This document shows positions 32,041 through 42,604 of a stretch of DNA of 64,000 bases, piece after piece (positions within the stretch are counted from its first letter, which is position 1; each line of letters opens with the position of its first letter). The stretch comes from Pseudomonadota bacterium (GTDB taxonomy: Bacteria > Pseudomonadota > Gammaproteobacteria > Arenicellales > UBA868): the NCBI GenBank assembly GCA_018672825.1, contig JABHUE010000063.1, positions 46,387 through 110,386 of the forward strand, read 5' to 3'. The notes beneath the pieces were generated by a model. It made no database searches and was not told the origin of the DNA. It saw only the letters and a program-made list of their open reading frames with translations. The translations under genes were made by a program, and so were the position numbers.

Positions 32041-33408
32041 TTACCGCGAGTTTATCACGGTCGAGTAAGAACTCACGTCTTCTCCACCTTCACATCTTAG
32101 ATCATCCCCATTATGTTTTTGCTCCAAATCAAGAAACTCAACACAATAATCAGGGTCTCGCTTAATCTTTCCGATGGTTGGCGCGTCCGCTCTCGCCCTG
32201 ATGTGCGATATTCCATCTTGATCGACTGACTCCTCAAGCACTTCGGTCAAGGAAAAAATCTGGGCACGAAGACGCCCCTTCGAAGGGGGAATAGAAAAGC
32301 TTACCTCTCGGCTAAACTTCGATAATTCAATGAAGACCTCTTCAAGTAAGGCCTCTATCCCTAATCCGGTTTGAGCCGAGACCCGAACCAAAGTCCTGCC
32401 ATTAGACACGGCTTTTCGTTGGACCGGTGCTTTTCCACTAATATCACACTTGTTTCGCACCACGATCGTCGGAATTTCGGCCGCGCTAATCTCCGCCAAT
32501 ACGGTTTCCACCTCAGACTCATGCATCATCACTTCAGGATCACTATCGTCGGCCACTCTCAACAATAGATCAGCATTCGAAACTTCTTCAAGAGTAGACA
32601 TGAATGCGTCAACCAGGGTGTGAGGCAATCCTTGAATAAATCCAACGGTATCGGAAAGAATGGCCGGCCCAAATCCTTTAATCTGAATTCGACGCATCGT
32701 CGGGTCGAGTGTGGCAAAAAGCTGATCCGCACAAAAAACATCTTCGTTAACGAGCCGATTAAACAAAGAAGACTTTCCGGCATTGGTGTACCCTACGATC
32801 GCAATGGTAGGCACACGGGAGCGCGCCCTTCGATTACGACGCAAATGTCGCTGCGAACGAACCTTCGACAGCCGATTCTGAAGATATCGAATTCGAGCGC
32901 CAAGAAGACGGCGATCTGTTTCAAGTTGGGTTTCGCCCGGACCACGCAATCCAATTCCGCCTCGTTGACGCTCAAGGTGTGTCCATCCTCTAACGAGTCG
33001 TGTCGATAAATGTCGCAACTGAGCGAGCTCCACCTGAAGCTTCCCCTCATGGGTCCGTGCACGCATTGCGAATATATCTAGAATCAATCGTGTTCGATCC
33101 ACAATGCGACACTTACATAACCTCTCGAGATTTCGCTCCTGAACAGGACTGATTGCCTGATTGAAAATGACAAGATCAGCGCCTGTATCAATAACCCGCT
33201 CCGCGATTTCTTGAACTTTGCCGCGACCAACGAAACTTGATGGGTCCGGATGGGGCCGTGACGCGCTCAGGCATCCCACGACGTCCGCGCCTGCTGAGGT
33301 TGCAAGCCCAGATAACTCATCAAAATCAGAATCAAGCACCCCGCCCTTACAGCTTTGGTGGAACAGAAGCGCTCTCTCAGTCCCGCCTAACAAATCGGAT
33401 TCAGGCAA
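32041..33408 (-). CDS. hflX: GTPase HflX
   Basis: Ribosome-splitting GTPase of the OBG-HflX group. The N-terminal glycine-rich HflX domain has PSSFVGRGKVQEIAERV. The linker contains the invariant GGIGLRGPGETQLETDRR. The G domain starts near residue 200 with GYTNAGKSSLFN, FATLDPTMRR (switch I), DTVGFIQGLPH and NKCD. The second residue after the P-loop Lys is Ser where E. coli has Thr, a mild change. The apparent start is TTG with no good ribosome site; no in-frame ATG exists before the conserved region, so the true start is uncertain. 455 residues. Confidence 0.92.
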   Translation of the reverse strand: MPESDLLGGTERALLFHQSCKGGVLDSDFDELSGLATSAGADVVGCLSASRPHPDPSSFVGRGKVQEIAERVIDTGADLVIFNQAISPVQERNLERLCKCRIVDRTRLILDIFAMRARTHEGKLQVELAQLRHLSTRLVRGWTHLERQRGGIGLRGPGETQLETDRRLLGARIRYLQNRLSKVRSQRHLRRNRRARSRVPTIAIVGYTNAGKSSLFNRLVNEDVFCADQLFATLDPTMRRIQIKGFGPAILSDTVGFIQGLPHTLVDAFMSTLEEVSNADLLLRVADDSDPEVMMHESEVETVLAEISAAEIPTIVVRNKCDISGKAPVQRKAVSNGRTLVRVSAQTGLGIEALLEEVFIELSKFSREVSFSIPPSKGRLRAQIFSLTEVLEESVDQDGISHIRARADAPTIGKIKRDPDYCVEFLDLEQKHNGDDLRCEGGEDVSSYSTVINSR

Positions 33409-33515
33409 CAGATCAGTTAAAAAAGATTCGTTAATGACAAAACCACCAACGCGCGAAATTTTCCCACTGTAGCCTCACTAGACGAGTCGAAATTTCAGAA
33501 ACCGTAAATCAACAC

Positions 33516-33791
33516 TTACACTTCCGCACGTTCTTCGAGAATTTGATCCGTATTAGAGTCATCGTCTGAATATGGCAGCTTGACGGTCTTTGTTGGAACA
33601 ATCGTTGATATCGCATGCTTATAAATTAGTTGGCCAACACTCCCTCGCAACAAAATCACGAAAGAATCGAAGGATTCCACTTGACCCTGCAACTTGATTC
33701 CATTGACTAAATAAATTGCAACCGGAATTCGCTCTTTTCTGAGCGCATTCAGAAAAGGGTCCTGCAAGGCAGTTGCTTTAAGTTGATTCAT
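33516..33791 (-). CDS. hfq: RNA chaperone Hfq
   Basis: Hexameric Sm-like protein that pairs small RNAs with mRNAs. The Sm1 region runs [20 protein letters not shown] and continues to [10 protein letters not shown]; Sm2 ends in YKHAIST with Y57 K58 H59 (E. coli Y55 K56 H57). After the core there is a short acidic tail ([18 protein letters not shown]), different from the long E. coli C-terminus. 91 residues. It lies in the conserved miaA-hfq-hflX order. Confidence 0.97.
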   Translation of the reverse strand: MNQLKATALQDPFLNALRKERIPVAIYLVNGIKLQGQVESFDSFVILLRGSVGQLIYKHAISTIVPTKTVKLPYSDDDSNTDQILEERAEV

Positions 33792-33995
33792 GCTTTTTTC
33801 CTCGTCGTTTACAAGCGATTCAACTCATCAGCTAAGCATGCAACGACACTTTATTGTTGTTATCGAAAATTAACGCGACCACAGTGAAAACAGCCCAAAA
33901 ACCAACATCTGAAAAACCAACTGTTGGCAACGATGATGCAATTTTTGCTACGGTTGTTCCTTAGTTTCTAAATCTAAGTCCGCACCACGCTAATT

Positions 33996-34955
33996 TCAAG
34001 CCTGACGGCCAATCATCGAGATATTCGCCGCATCCAGGTATCGACTAACCGATGAAACCAACCCTCCGCTGGAGGCATCAAACCAGGTCAAGCCCCGCTC
34101 ATGGCGCAACCAGGTCAATTGGCGTTTCGCCAGACGTCTTGTCGCTGTCGCTATATCCGCGATCATCTGTCTCTCGTCAACTTCATTCTCGAGGTATGAC
34201 CAAACCTGCTGATAACCGACCGATTTCATCGCAGGCGTCTTTCGGCATTGAGGATATCGAGATCGAATTCCGCGGACTTCATCAACCAATCCCGAATCAA
34301 TCATCTCACGCAAACGATCGTCAATACACCGATGCAAAGTTCTTCGATCAGAAAGGCTGAGCGAGACCCTCGACACTTTAACCCCGGTCTTATCAAGTCC
34401 ATCTGAGCTCGCACACTCTGAAACCCGCTTTCCCGTCAGAATGTTAATCTCCAGTGCGCGAAGAATTCGTTGTCGATCATTTGAATCTATTCGATTTGCT
34501 GATACGGGATCCATCTTTTGCAGTCTGCGATAGGTGGCCCCCAAACCATTCTGACGCACATCGCTCCCTAAACGTTGACGAAGCTCCTGATCAGCAGCTG
34601 GAAGTTTTGGAATACCCCTCAATAGTGCGGAAAAGTAAAACATGGTTCCGCCGACAAGCAGTGGTATTCTTTCTCGCTTCAAAATTTCATCGATGTGAAA
34701 TCGCGCCTGCGTACAAAAATCGCCTACTGAAAAAATCTCTGGAACATCCCGGATGCCAATGAGGTGATGCGGAAACTGAGCTAAAAGATCTTCAGATAAT
34801 CGAGCCGTTCCGATTTCCATACCGCGATAAACCTGACCAGAATCCACACTAATCAAGTCGATGGGAAAGCGAGATGCCAACTCTAAAGCTAGCGAAGACT
34901 TCCCCGTTGCGGTTGGTCCATGAAGAAAGATGACGTGTTGGTCAGCCAAGGGCAT
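33996..34955 (-). CDS. miaA: tRNA dimethylallyltransferase
   Basis: Prenylates A37 of tRNAs that read codons starting with U. The P-loop is HGPTATGKSSLALELA at about residues 11-26. ISVDSGQVYRGMEIGTA (DSxQxY motif) and LVGGTMFYFSALLRG are conserved family blocks. 319 residues (E. coli 316). Its ATG overlaps the amiB-like stop (TAATG). mutL, which separates these two genes in E. coli, is not present. Confidence 0.96.
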   Translation of the reverse strand: MPLADQHVIFLHGPTATGKSSLALELASRFPIDLISVDSGQVYRGMEIGTARLSEDLLAQFPHHLIGIRDVPEIFSVGDFCTQARFHIDEILKRERIPLLVGGTMFYFSALLRGIPKLPAADQELRQRLGSDVRQNGLGATYRRLQKMDPVSANRIDSNDRQRILRALEINILTGKRVSECASSDGLDKTGVKVSRVSLSLSDRRTLHRCIDDRLREMIDSGLVDEVRGIRSRYPQCRKTPAMKSVGYQQVWSYLENEVDERQMIADIATATRRLAKRQLTWLRHERGLTWFDASSGGLVSSVSRYLDAANISMIGRQA

Positions 34956-36244
34956 TATTCGACGACTGACCGCTTGAGCGACTGCGTATCCAAAACATCA
35001 CCTCTATCCATTGGATCAAAAAACCTATCCGTTAACATTAAAGAATGGTTCCCAGACAGACTTTTTGCGACCAAGTTGCTTGGGCCGAAAATCTCCAAAG
35101 CATCCGAGACATTCTCTTTTAGACAGGAAACCTCAACGTCGCAATAACGTTTAAGCCCCCTAAATATGGCACGGGAAATTTGTTCTTGAGACTTCGTGCT
35201 TCGGAGCAAACTTTCCTCTTCTTTATTTGTGATAAAGCCCGTTTCTACCAACACGGAGGGGATATCTACCGATTTCAATACGACGAAAGCCGCTTCCTCC
35301 ACCTGATCACTATGCAGAGCCCCAATCTGTTCAATCTCAGACAAAATCTCACGTCCTAATTTTTTACTCTGTTTAAGTTTCCAATCAAGGCCCATATCTA
35401 AAAGCGTTTCCTGGATATCAGGTTCCTGGTCGCCAATTGCAACGCCACCCGCGAGGTCCGACGCGTTTTCACGAGCCGCAAGCCATTTACCCATTTCGCT
35501 ACTGGCACCTCGATCTGACAATACAAAAACAGAAGCGCCCTTTGCGGTTTTTCGTTTGGCAGCATCCGCATGAATCGAAATGAATGCGTCGGCTTTTTCA
35601 CGCCTTGCAATCTCAATACGACTTCGAAGACTGACATAATAATCCCCGTGACGGGTCAGGAAGGCTTGCATCCGTCCGTCTGAATTTATCAAGCGAACGA
35701 GCTTTTGGGCAATCTCCAAAACAATTCGTTTTTCTTGCGTGCCGCCAGAGCCAATGGCCCCTGGATCGTCACCTCCGTGACCTGGATCAACCGCTACTAG
35801 AAATTTTTTAAAGCGTGCTTTTTCTGGTCTCGTTTCTTTGGCGTTTTCCGTTTGATCGCGAGAAATATCTACCACTAAGCGATAAGGATAGGGATTCTTG
35901 GGTTCAAGCAAAAAATCACTGTAGGCAACCGGCCTATCAAGATCCAAGACGACTCTTAGCGTATATCGATCAGGACGACCTGTCCGGATTTTCAAAACAG
36001 TCTCAGTCGCTGTTGGCGGTTTAACGCCGTGGCCCGAGATTTCAGCGTCGAACAAATCAATTACTAAACGGTCAGGATTTTTTAGCACGAAAATCTCATA
36101 CTGGGGTTGTTGCGTTAGATCGATAACAAATCGAATCTGATCAGGTCCCGCCCAAAGACGCATTCCATCAACTTCGGTGGTACCTAAAACACCCTGAGCG
36201 ACTGCCAGCAACGCGACGAAGATAACGCTCTTCACTTTACTCAT
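34955..36244 (-). CDS. amiB: N-acetylmuramoyl-L-alanine amidase, AmiB/AmiC type
   Basis: Periplasmic zinc amidase that cleaves the peptide from glycan strands during septal splitting. A signal peptide (VIFVALLAVAQGVLG) is followed by an AMIN domain (about 25-125), then an Amidase_3 domain opening with VAVDPGHGGDDPGAIG. Zinc ligands are visible as H in DPGHGG, H in SIHADAA, and the catalytic Glu in LVETGFITN. No C-terminal LysM repeat is seen, unlike E. coli AmiB; the tail after about residue 375 is unassigned. 429 residues. Gene order (tsaE-amiB-miaA) supports amiB. Confidence 0.92.
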   Translation of the reverse strand: MSKVKSVIFVALLAVAQGVLGTTEVDGMRLWAGPDQIRFVIDLTQQPQYEIFVLKNPDRLVIDLFDAEISGHGVKPPTATETVLKIRTGRPDRYTLRVVLDLDRPVAYSDFLLEPKNPYPYRLVVDISRDQTENAKETRPEKARFKKFLVAVDPGHGGDDPGAIGSGGTQEKRIVLEIAQKLVRLINSDGRMQAFLTRHGDYYVSLRSRIEIARREKADAFISIHADAAKRKTAKGASVFVLSDRGASSEMGKWLAARENASDLAGGVAIGDQEPDIQETLLDMGLDWKLKQSKKLGREILSEIEQIGALHSDQVEEAAFVVLKSVDIPSVLVETGFITNKEEESLLRSTKSQEQISRAIFRGLKRYCDVEVSCLKENVSDALEIFGPSNLVAKSLSGNHSLMLTDRFFDPMDRGDVLDTQSLKRSVVE

Positions 36245-36247
36245 AGG

Positions 36248-36706
36248 TCAGAGATTTCCGTCGTGATGCGGGTTTTCAATGGGCGCCTGAATGTCTTTTA
36301 TTGTCACTTTTCTCCGATTTTCAAAATAATCAATCTCAATCTGCCATTCTGGTCTTGGCAGTAGGTCCTCGGCTCGTTCCGGCCATTCGATCAGAATAAT
36401 GCATCCCATGGCTAACCGGTCTCGAAATCCCAAACTCTCAATCTCTTCCGCCGTCTTAATTCGATACAGGTCTAAATGATGAACCCCACCCTTAGAAGTC
36501 TGATACTCCTCGACTAGTGTGTAAGTCGGACTTACCACCTGACTCTGAGAGCCCATTCCAGAGATAATTCCTTTTACCAGGGTGGTTTTTCCGGCGCCCA
36601 AATCCCCTTTCAAATGAACCGTGCATGGAGCTGATATTTGACCCGCAAGTTCATAGCCCACGGCTTCCATCTCGCGAGGGGTGCTTACGATTATCTCGCG
36701 AGTCAT
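36248..36706 (-). CDS. tsaE: tRNA threonylcarbamoyladenosine synthesis ATPase TsaE
   Basis: Small ATPase needed with TsaB and TsaD for t6A37 in tRNAs. The Walker A is GDLGAGKTT at residues 34-42. The family blocks SPTYTLVEEYQ and HHLDLYRI follow, and the late IILIEWPER is characteristic. 152 residues (E. coli 153). Three bases separate it from amiB and four from nnr. Confidence 0.96.
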   Translation of the reverse strand: MTREIIVSTPREMEAVGYELAGQISAPCTVHLKGDLGAGKTTLVKGIISGMGSQSQVVSPTYTLVEEYQTSKGGVHHLDLYRIKTAEEIESLGFRDRLAMGCIILIEWPERAEDLLPRPEWQIEIDYFENRRKVTIKDIQAPIENPHHDGNL

Positions 36707-36710
36707 ATTC

Positions 36711-38186
36711 CTATCTCAAGTCAGACCTAACGTATGGCACCTGCCCAATCAAGTCACTCGCAAGCATTCCAACAGCGCCCGAGTTTTTGGCAATCAAATC
36801 GCCAGCAGAGGCATGAAGCCATACTCCGACTCCCGCCGCCTCGAATGCCGGCAACCCTTGCGACATCAGACCTCCAATTATTCCTGATAAAGCATCACCC
36901 ATCCCTGCTGTTGCCATTCCCGGGTTGCCCCGATCACAAATCAATCTTCCTCCATTGGCTCGTCCAACCAAAGTCCCTGCTCCTTTTAAAACTGCAATTG
37001 AATTAAATTTCGCTGAAAGCGCTTCCAAGCCACTCGGTCTATCACCCTCTAAACATTCCACAGTGATCCCCAACATACGTGCAGCTTCACCAGGATGAGG
37101 CGTTAAGACCGCATCCGTCAGTACTTGCTTATTCTCTTCCGATAAAGTCAAGGCATCAGCATCAACTACCTTGGGAACTTTTGTTTCGATACTATGGTGA
37201 AATATTTTTTTTGACCAATCAGTTAAGCCCAACCCCGGACCAATTACAGCGACATCGACACCAGCTAAAAGCTGATGGACATCATCTTCTGTCATTAAAG
37301 GCCTCACCATTAGTTCCGGACTCATGGCAGCAACTGATTGAACGTTGTCAGGAAAACAGCCCACTGTCACTCGACCGGCGCCCGACCTTAGGGCTGCCAA
37401 TCCGCTAAGCGCGACCGCGCCAGACATGCCGCGAAAGCCCCCAATAACGCCAACATGCCCCCCATCACCCTTATGAAAGCTGCTATGTCGCGCAGGCAGA
37501 ACATTTTCAATCCACTGATCACTAAGACGGGTTGCCCAAAAATCATCGTGCACGCATAAATGCTCTGCTATTAACGGTTCAAACACAATATGCCCGACAA
37601 TATTTCGTGCTTTACTCATGAACAGTCCGCGCTTTAACCCGATAAACGAAATGGTTACATCCGCTTTAATCGCAACTTGGGACACGGACCCCGAATCTGC
37701 ATCCAACCCCGACGGGATATCAAGCGACAAGACAGGTTTCACTTGTTTGTTGACACACAACATTATCGTCCGAAAAGGCTCGCGAACTTTTCCAGAAAAT
37801 CCGATGCCAAGCAAAGCATCAACGATAAGCTCAGCCTCAACCAAAGCTACTTCGCTGAAATTAGAGACCACCACGCCTGCCGCTAAAGCTTTAGTCAATG
37901 CCTCCTTGGCCTCTACAGTTGATGACTTAGCGGCAAGCACCAGACATACGCTTAGGCCCGCATTCTGAGCGAGACGCGCCAGAACAAAGCCGTCTCCACC
38001 ATTATTACCCCCTCCACAAAGAACGGCGACTCGGCTGACCGATGGCCAACACTGCCGGAGACAGGAATAGGCTTTCTGACCGGCTAACTCCATGAGAGAT
38101 TTATCGGACTTTAGAGACTTTCTCGCGATTGCTTCAATCGCCCGAATCTGAGGAACAGAATACAACGTGTTGGTTAAGTTATGCAT
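36711..38186 (-). CDS. nnr: Bifunctional NAD(P)HX epimerase / ADP-dependent dehydratase
   Basis: Repairs damaged nicotinamide cofactors. The N-terminal NnrE epimerase domain (about 1-215) has CGGGNNGGDGFVLAR. The C-terminal NnrD dehydratase has GPGLGLTDWSK, a VVDADALTL block, LTPHPGEAARML and DRGNPGMATAGMGDALSG. 491 residues (E. coli YjeF 515). It diverges from queG with only 17 bases between the two start codons. In many relatives nnr and queG are transcribed in one direction, so one has been inverted here. Confidence 0.94.
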   Translation of the reverse strand: MHNLTNTLYSVPQIRAIEAIARKSLKSDKSLMELAGQKAYSCLRQCWPSVSRVAVLCGGGNNGGDGFVLARLAQNAGLSVCLVLAAKSSTVEAKEALTKALAAGVVVSNFSEVALVEAELIVDALLGIGFSGKVREPFRTIMLCVNKQVKPVLSLDIPSGLDADSGSVSQVAIKADVTISFIGLKRGLFMSKARNIVGHIVFEPLIAEHLCVHDDFWATRLSDQWIENVLPARHSSFHKGDGGHVGVIGGFRGMSGAVALSGLAALRSGAGRVTVGCFPDNVQSVAAMSPELMVRPLMTEDDVHQLLAGVDVAVIGPGLGLTDWSKKIFHHSIETKVPKVVDADALTLSEENKQVLTDAVLTPHPGEAARMLGITVECLEGDRPSGLEALSAKFNSIAVLKGAGTLVGRANGGRLICDRGNPGMATAGMGDALSGIIGGLMSQGLPAFEAAGVGVWLHASAGDLIAKNSGAVGMLASDLIGQVPYVRSDLR

Positions 38187-38203
38187 CGCGTTATGATAGC
38201 GCG

Positions 38204-39355
38204 ATGACTGAACTTAACACCAACCGTCTTGCAGAACTCGCCCGAAGCATCAATGAATGGGCTCAAGAACTTGGGTTTAATGGGATGGGGATTGCGAATT
38301 CAGGTCTTGAAGACGCCGGAGATAGGCTGAATGCCTGGCTAGCCAAAGGTTGGCATGGCGAGATGAGCTTCATGTCCCGCAATACAGAAAAACGGATCAA
38401 GCCAGAATTATTAATACCTGAAGTAAAACGCATCATTAGCGTCAGGCTCAACTATTGGCCAGAACAACGCATTGATCCAAGCGAGCTATTAAAACAGCAG
38501 GATCAAGCATACATCGCCCGATACGCCCTAGGTCGAGACTACCATCGGTTGATGCGTCGTCGCCTTCAGCATTTGGCGAACAGGATTTCCGACGAGATTG
38601 GCCCATTCCACTACCGCGCCTTTGTTGACAGCGCCCCGGTGATGGAGAAACCTCTGGCGAGCGCAGCTGGCCTCGGTTGGATAGGAAAACATACTAATCT
38701 TATTGATCCTCACTCTGGTTCATGGTTTTTTTTAGGTGAGTTATATACTGACTTACCGCTTCCCACGACTGGACCTGCCAAAGATCATTGTGGGTCGTGC
38801 ACACGATGTATTGACGCCTGCCCCACCGGCGCTTTAGATACTCCATACCAATTGGATGCAAGGCAGTGTATCGCGTATTTAACCATTGAACACAAATCTA
38901 GTATTCCCGAACCCCTTAGACCCCTTATTGGAAATCGTATTTTCGGTTGCGATGATTGTCAGCTCGTTTGCCCCCACAACCGCCTTACTCAAAAAGGTGA
39001 TCCGGAGTTTTCTCCTAGACATGGACTCGATACCGCAACCCTTTTGGATCTTTTTGCCTGGTCGCCGGAAGACTTTGATCGTTGTACTGCAGGAAGCCCA
39101 ATACGTCGACTAGGCTATGAGCGTTTGATGCGAAACCTTTCGGTCGCAATTGGAAACAGCACGCCAACCGAAAAGAAAATCTCAATGTTGCAATCGAAAT
39201 TTAAAAAGATCTCAACAATGGTCGATGAGCATATCGATTGGGCAATTAACCGTCTTCGTTCCAGATTAGCCGGCAAACAGGAGATTACAGACCAAGGACC
39301 GGCTAACAAAAACCTGTCGAACGATGTAGTAGCCGTAGACGAAATTCCCGATTAG
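38204..39355 (+). CDS. queG: Epoxyqueuosine reductase
   Basis: Cobalamin- and iron-sulfur-dependent enzyme for the last step of queuosine synthesis in tRNA. The N-terminal catalytic part contains YALGRDYH and [12 protein letters not shown]. Two 4Fe-4S motifs are [17 protein letters not shown] and [11 protein letters not shown]. The C-terminal region with [17 protein letters not shown] forms HEAT-like helices. The ATG at [14 protein letters not shown] was chosen because it matches the E. coli N-terminus; 383 residues (E. coli 379). Its TAG stop overlaps the TAA of orn in TTAG. Confidence 0.95.
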   Translation: MTELNTNRLAELARSINEWAQELGFNGMGIANSGLEDAGDRLNAWLAKGWHGEMSFMSRNTEKRIKPELLIPEVKRIISVRLNYWPEQRIDPSELLKQQDQAYIARYALGRDYHRLMRRRLQHLANRISDEIGPFHYRAFVDSAPVMEKPLASAAGLGWIGKHTNLIDPHSGSWFFLGELYTDLPLPTTGPAKDHCGSCTRCIDACPTGALDTPYQLDARQCIAYLTIEHKSSIPEPLRPLIGNRIFGCDDCQLVCPHNRLTQKGDPEFSPRHGLDTATLLDLFAWSPEDFDRCTAGSPIRRLGYERLMRNLSVAIGNSTPTEKKISMLQSKFKKISTMVDEHIDWAINRLRSRLAGKQEITDQGPANKNLSNDVVAVDEIPD

Positions 39356-39909
39356 GCAATCGGCTTATCTAGAAAGAAATGCTCGCGGTAGAACTTTAAC
39401 TCTTCGATAGAATCCAGCACGTCATTTAGCGCGCGATGACCACCATTTTTTACGAATCCATTACAGATGTCCGGTCGCCACCGGTTGGCAAGCTCTTTTA
39501 TACTGCTTACATCAAGATTGCGGTAGTGAAAAAACGCCTCAAGCTTTGGCATCGACCGATACAGAAATCGTCGATCCTGACAAATGCTGTTACCACAAAG
39601 AGGCGAGGTCTTTTCTGGCAGAAACTCTTTCAAAAAGTCTAGCGTCTGCTGTTCCGCATCATGTTCGCTTATGTTCGAATCCCTGACCCGATCAATTAGC
39701 CCGGTGCCGCCATGAGTCTTCTGGTTCCAGCTATCCATAGCGGCCATCACATTCTCGGGCTGAGAAATTGCGAGGACGGGCCCTTCTCCGAGGATTTCAA
39801 GGTCAGAGTTTGTCACGACTGAAGCGATCTCGATAATTCGATCGCCATCAGGGTCAAGACCTGTCATCTCAAGATCGAGCCAGATCAGATTAGTCGACTT
39901 TCCTTTCAA
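39352..39909 (-). CDS. orn: Oligoribonuclease
   Basis: DEDDh 3'-5' exoribonuclease that clears 2-5 nucleotide RNAs (mainly dinucleotides). Catalytic blocks are [14 protein letters not shown] (first Asp and Glu), [11 protein letters not shown] (Asp) and [13 protein letters not shown] (His and Asp). 185 residues, E. coli 181. It lies next to queG as in E. coli. Confidence 0.97.
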   Translation of the reverse strand: MKGKSTNLIWLDLEMTGLDPDGDRIIEIASVVTNSDLEILGEGPVLAISQPENVMAAMDSWNQKTHGGTGLIDRVRDSNISEHDAEQQTLDFLKEFLPEKTSPLCGNSICQDRRFLYRSMPKLEAFFHYRNLDVSSIKELANRWRPDICNGFVKNGGHRALNDVLDSIEELKFYREHFFLDKPIA

Positions 39910-39952
39910 ACGTTACAGAATCCCGAGGATATGACTCACTATGCTGCCAATC

Positions 39953-42040
39953 CTACCCGTCGCTTTCGACCGCTTTCATGCTAAGGCGAATCCGACCTTG
40001 TTTATCGACTTCAAGCACTTTAACCTTTACCAGATCGCCTTCTGACAATTTATCGCTGACATTAGCGACACGCTCTTCAGAGATCTGCGAGATATGAACT
40101 AAACCATCTTTTCCGGGAAGAATATTTACAAACGCACCAAAATCCATCAGACGGACAACCTTGCCCTCATAAATGGTGCCGGCTTCAACATCAGCCGTAA
40201 TCTGTTCGATACGACGTCGAGCCTCTTCCGCTGCCGACAAGTCAGACGTGGCGATTTTAATTGTGCCATCGTCGTCAATGTCAATTGCGGCGCCTGTTGC
40301 CTCTGAAATGGCCCGAATAGTCACGCCGCCTTTACCAATCACGTCGCGGATCTTATCCGTCGGCACGGACATGGTGGTGATTCGAGGCGCATACCGAGAC
40401 ATCTCCTCTCTTGGCGTGCTAATTACTTTAGCCATCTCACCCAGAATATGAAGTCTACCGCGCTTAGCTTGATCCAGCGCCTGTTCCATTATCTCCTTGG
40501 TGATCCCATCGATCTTGATATCCATTTGAAGTGCGGTGACGCCATCAGAGGTCCCGGCGACTTTAAAATCCATATCGCCAAGATGATCTTCATCGCCAAG
40601 AATGTCAGTCAAAACTGCGAACTGATCGCCCTCTTTTATCAAGCCCATTGCTACGCCAGCAACCGGTGCTTTCAAAGAAACGCCAGCATCCATCAACGCA
40701 AGACTCGTGCCGCAAACCGTTGCCATGGAACTAGAACCATTTGATTCAGTAATCTCAGACACAGCCCGAATGACATAAGGAAAGTCTTCGGTAGAGGGTA
40801 GCGCCGCTAACATTGCACGCTTAGCTAATCTGCCATGTCCGATCTCTCGGCGTTTTGGGGAGCCCACTCGCCCGGTTTCGCCGACACAAAACGGGGGAAA
40901 GTTGTAGTGCAGCATAAAGGGGTCGCGTCGCTCACCCTCAAGCGCATCAATCACCTGCGAATCACGCTCTGTGCCGAGTGTGCAAGTGACAATTGCTTGT
41001 GTTTCGCCACGAGTGAACAGCGCGGAACCATGGGTTCTCGGCAAAACGCCAGTCTCGATCGTAATCGGCCTGACCGTTTCCTTGTCACGCCCATCAATAC
41101 GCGGTTCGTTTGCAAGAATGCGCCCTCTAACGGTATTTTTCTCTAAAACTTTAATTGCACTTTTCAGTGATTCTGCTTCCGACTCATCCGCATCATCACT
41201 CAGCAAATCAGATACTGCTTTTTGTTTGACGGCAGCCATTGCCTCTTGGCGATCGGACTTGTCCGCGATCTTATACGCGCCCTCGATATCCGAGCCTACA
41301 GCCGCGCTTACTTTTTCAAATAAGGCGTCATCTTTCGCCTCGGCTTCCCACTCCCAGCGCGGGTTCCCCGCTTCAGCTACGAGTGCGTCAATTGCTTTGA
41401 TTGCCACTTTGGCGTTCTCATGACCAAACATCACAGCGCCGAGCATCTGCTCTTCGGTAAGTTGATCCGCTTCTGATTCGACCATTAAGACAGCAGAATC
41501 AGTCCCCGCGACAACCAGGTTTAATGCTGAAGCCTCAAGCTGGCTGGCGGTCGGATTAAGCACATATTCCCCGTCAACATAACCCACGCGCGCGCCGCCG
41601 ATAGGCCCATTAAAAGGAACTCCTGAGATTGAAAGCGCGGCTGACGCGCCGACCATTGCGACCATATCGGGATCGATCTCGGGATCGACCGACATCACGG
41701 TTGCGATCACTTGGATTTCGTTATTGAACCCTTCTGGAAATAATGGACGGATCGGTCGATCAATCAGCCTTGCAGTAAGAATCGCCTTTTCTGCCGGACG
41801 CCCCTCACGTTTGAAAAACCCACCCGGGATCCTTCCTGCGGCGTACGTTCTTTCCTCATAGTCGACTGTGAGTGGGAAAAAATCGCGCCCGCTCGGGCCT
41901 CGGGCCGCAACGACCGTCACCAAAACTACGGTTTCACCCAGACTGGCTAGCACAGCGCCACTGGCCTGTCGGGCAATCTGCCCGGTCTCTAGGCGCATCT
42001 CATTATCGCCATATTGGAAGGTCTGAACAATTTTATTCAA
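39953..42040 (-). CDS. pnp: Polyribonucleotide nucleotidyltransferase
   Basis: Phosphorolytic 3'-5' exoribonuclease and degradosome component. Two RNase PH-like domains are visible ([21 protein letters not shown] and [17 protein letters not shown]). A KH domain (about 555-610, [18 protein letters not shown]) and an S1 domain (about 620-690, [20 protein letters not shown]) follow. The start is TTG preceded by GGAG at good spacing. 695 residues (E. coli 711). rpsO lies 38 bases upstream with no terminator between, so the two are likely co-transcribed. Confidence 0.97.
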   Translation of the reverse strand: MNKIVQTFQYGDNEMRLETGQIARQASGAVLASLGETVVLVTVVAARGPSGRDFFPLTVDYEERTYAAGRIPGGFFKREGRPAEKAILTARLIDRPIRPLFPEGFNNEIQVIATVMSVDPEIDPDMVAMVGASAALSISGVPFNGPIGGARVGYVDGEYVLNPTASQLEASALNLVVAGTDSAVLMVESEADQLTEEQMLGAVMFGHENAKVAIKAIDALVAEAGNPRWEWEAEAKDDALFEKVSAAVGSDIEGAYKIADKSDRQEAMAAVKQKAVSDLLSDDADESEAESLKSAIKVLEKNTVRGRILANEPRIDGRDKETVRPITIETGVLPRTHGSALFTRGETQAIVTCTLGTERDSQVIDALEGERRDPFMLHYNFPPFCVGETGRVGSPKRREIGHGRLAKRAMLAALPSTEDFPYVIRAVSEITESNGSSSMATVCGTSLALMDAGVSLKAPVAGVAMGLIKEGDQFAVLTDILGDEDHLGDMDFKVAGTSDGVTALQMDIKIDGITKEIMEQALDQAKRGRLHILGEMAKVISTPREEMSRYAPRITTMSVPTDKIRDVIGKGGVTIRAISEATGAAIDIDDDGTIKIATSDLSAAEEARRRIEQITADVEAGTIYEGKVVRLMDFGAFVNILPGKDGLVHISQISEERVANVSDKLSEGDLVKVKVLEVDKQGRIRLSMKAVESDG

Positions 42041-42078
42041 TCAATTTACTCCGTTAAAAAAATGTATTTGGATAGATG

Positions 42079-42348
42079 TTATCGTCGCAACCCAAGTCGC
42101 GCGATCAGCGTGCGGTAGCGCTCAACATCCCGACTTTTGAGATAGTCAAGTAATTTTCGACGACGATTAACCATTCTCAATAATCCCTGGCGAGAATGAT
42201 GATCGTGAATATGGGTTTTGAAGTGATCCGTCAGATCAACAATTCTTGCAGTCAATAAAGCGACCTGCACTTCGGGTGAACCAGTGTCACCCGGCGCGGT
42301 TGCATATTCGTTAACTACCTGCGCTTTATTCTCAGCTACTATTGCCAT
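42079..42348 (-). CDS. rpsO: Ribosomal protein S15
   Basis: Primary 16S-binding protein of the 30S platform. 89 residues, the standard length. Family blocks: [39 protein letters not shown] and the end [13 protein letters not shown] ribosome site GAGG lies upstream. The spacer to truB carries hairpins that may take part in autoregulation. Confidence 0.98.
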   Translation of the reverse strand: MAIVAENKAQVVNEYATAPGDTGSPEVQVALLTARIVDLTDHFKTHIHDHHSRQGLLRMVNRRRKLLDYLKSRDVERYRTLIARLGLRR

Positions 42349-42410
42349 ATTTGGGCCTCTTGAATACTTAAAACTCTATGATCAGGATTAATAATTAGGT
42401 TACGTCAGTG

Positions 42411-42491
42411 ATCGACACGAGATGTCGATTTTGGGAGAATTCTGCTGGATCCTGGGAAAGCCTTCCCGGTGCCTCAGGGCTAATCCCTGAG
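42411..42491. promoter_or_regulatory. Three hairpins in rpsO leader
   Basis: Within the 256-base truB-rpsO spacer are three perfect stems: 42411-42429 (ATCGACA, 5-base loop, TGTCGAT), 42454-42467 (GGGAA/TTCCC) and 42473-42491 (CTCAGGG, 5-base loop, CCCTGAG). On the minus strand none is followed by a T run, so they are not obvious terminators. In E. coli S15 represses its own mRNA through a leader pseudoknot; whether this leader does the same is unknown. Confidence 0.4.
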
Positions 42492-42604
42492 TGGTTATTT
42501 AATATTTTCTTTTTTCCTATGTACAGTTTGCTACCCGTTTATACAGCTTGGGCGGGCGTATTCTAACGTTACCGCCAGTTTTCCTCAACAAAATACGAAT
42601 ATTA

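Noticed and set aside
33880..33960. Terminator between miaA and hfq at CCAAC-A-GTTGG followed by T residues
   Set aside because: The stem is only four to five pairs with an impossible or very tight loop, so it is too weak to call.
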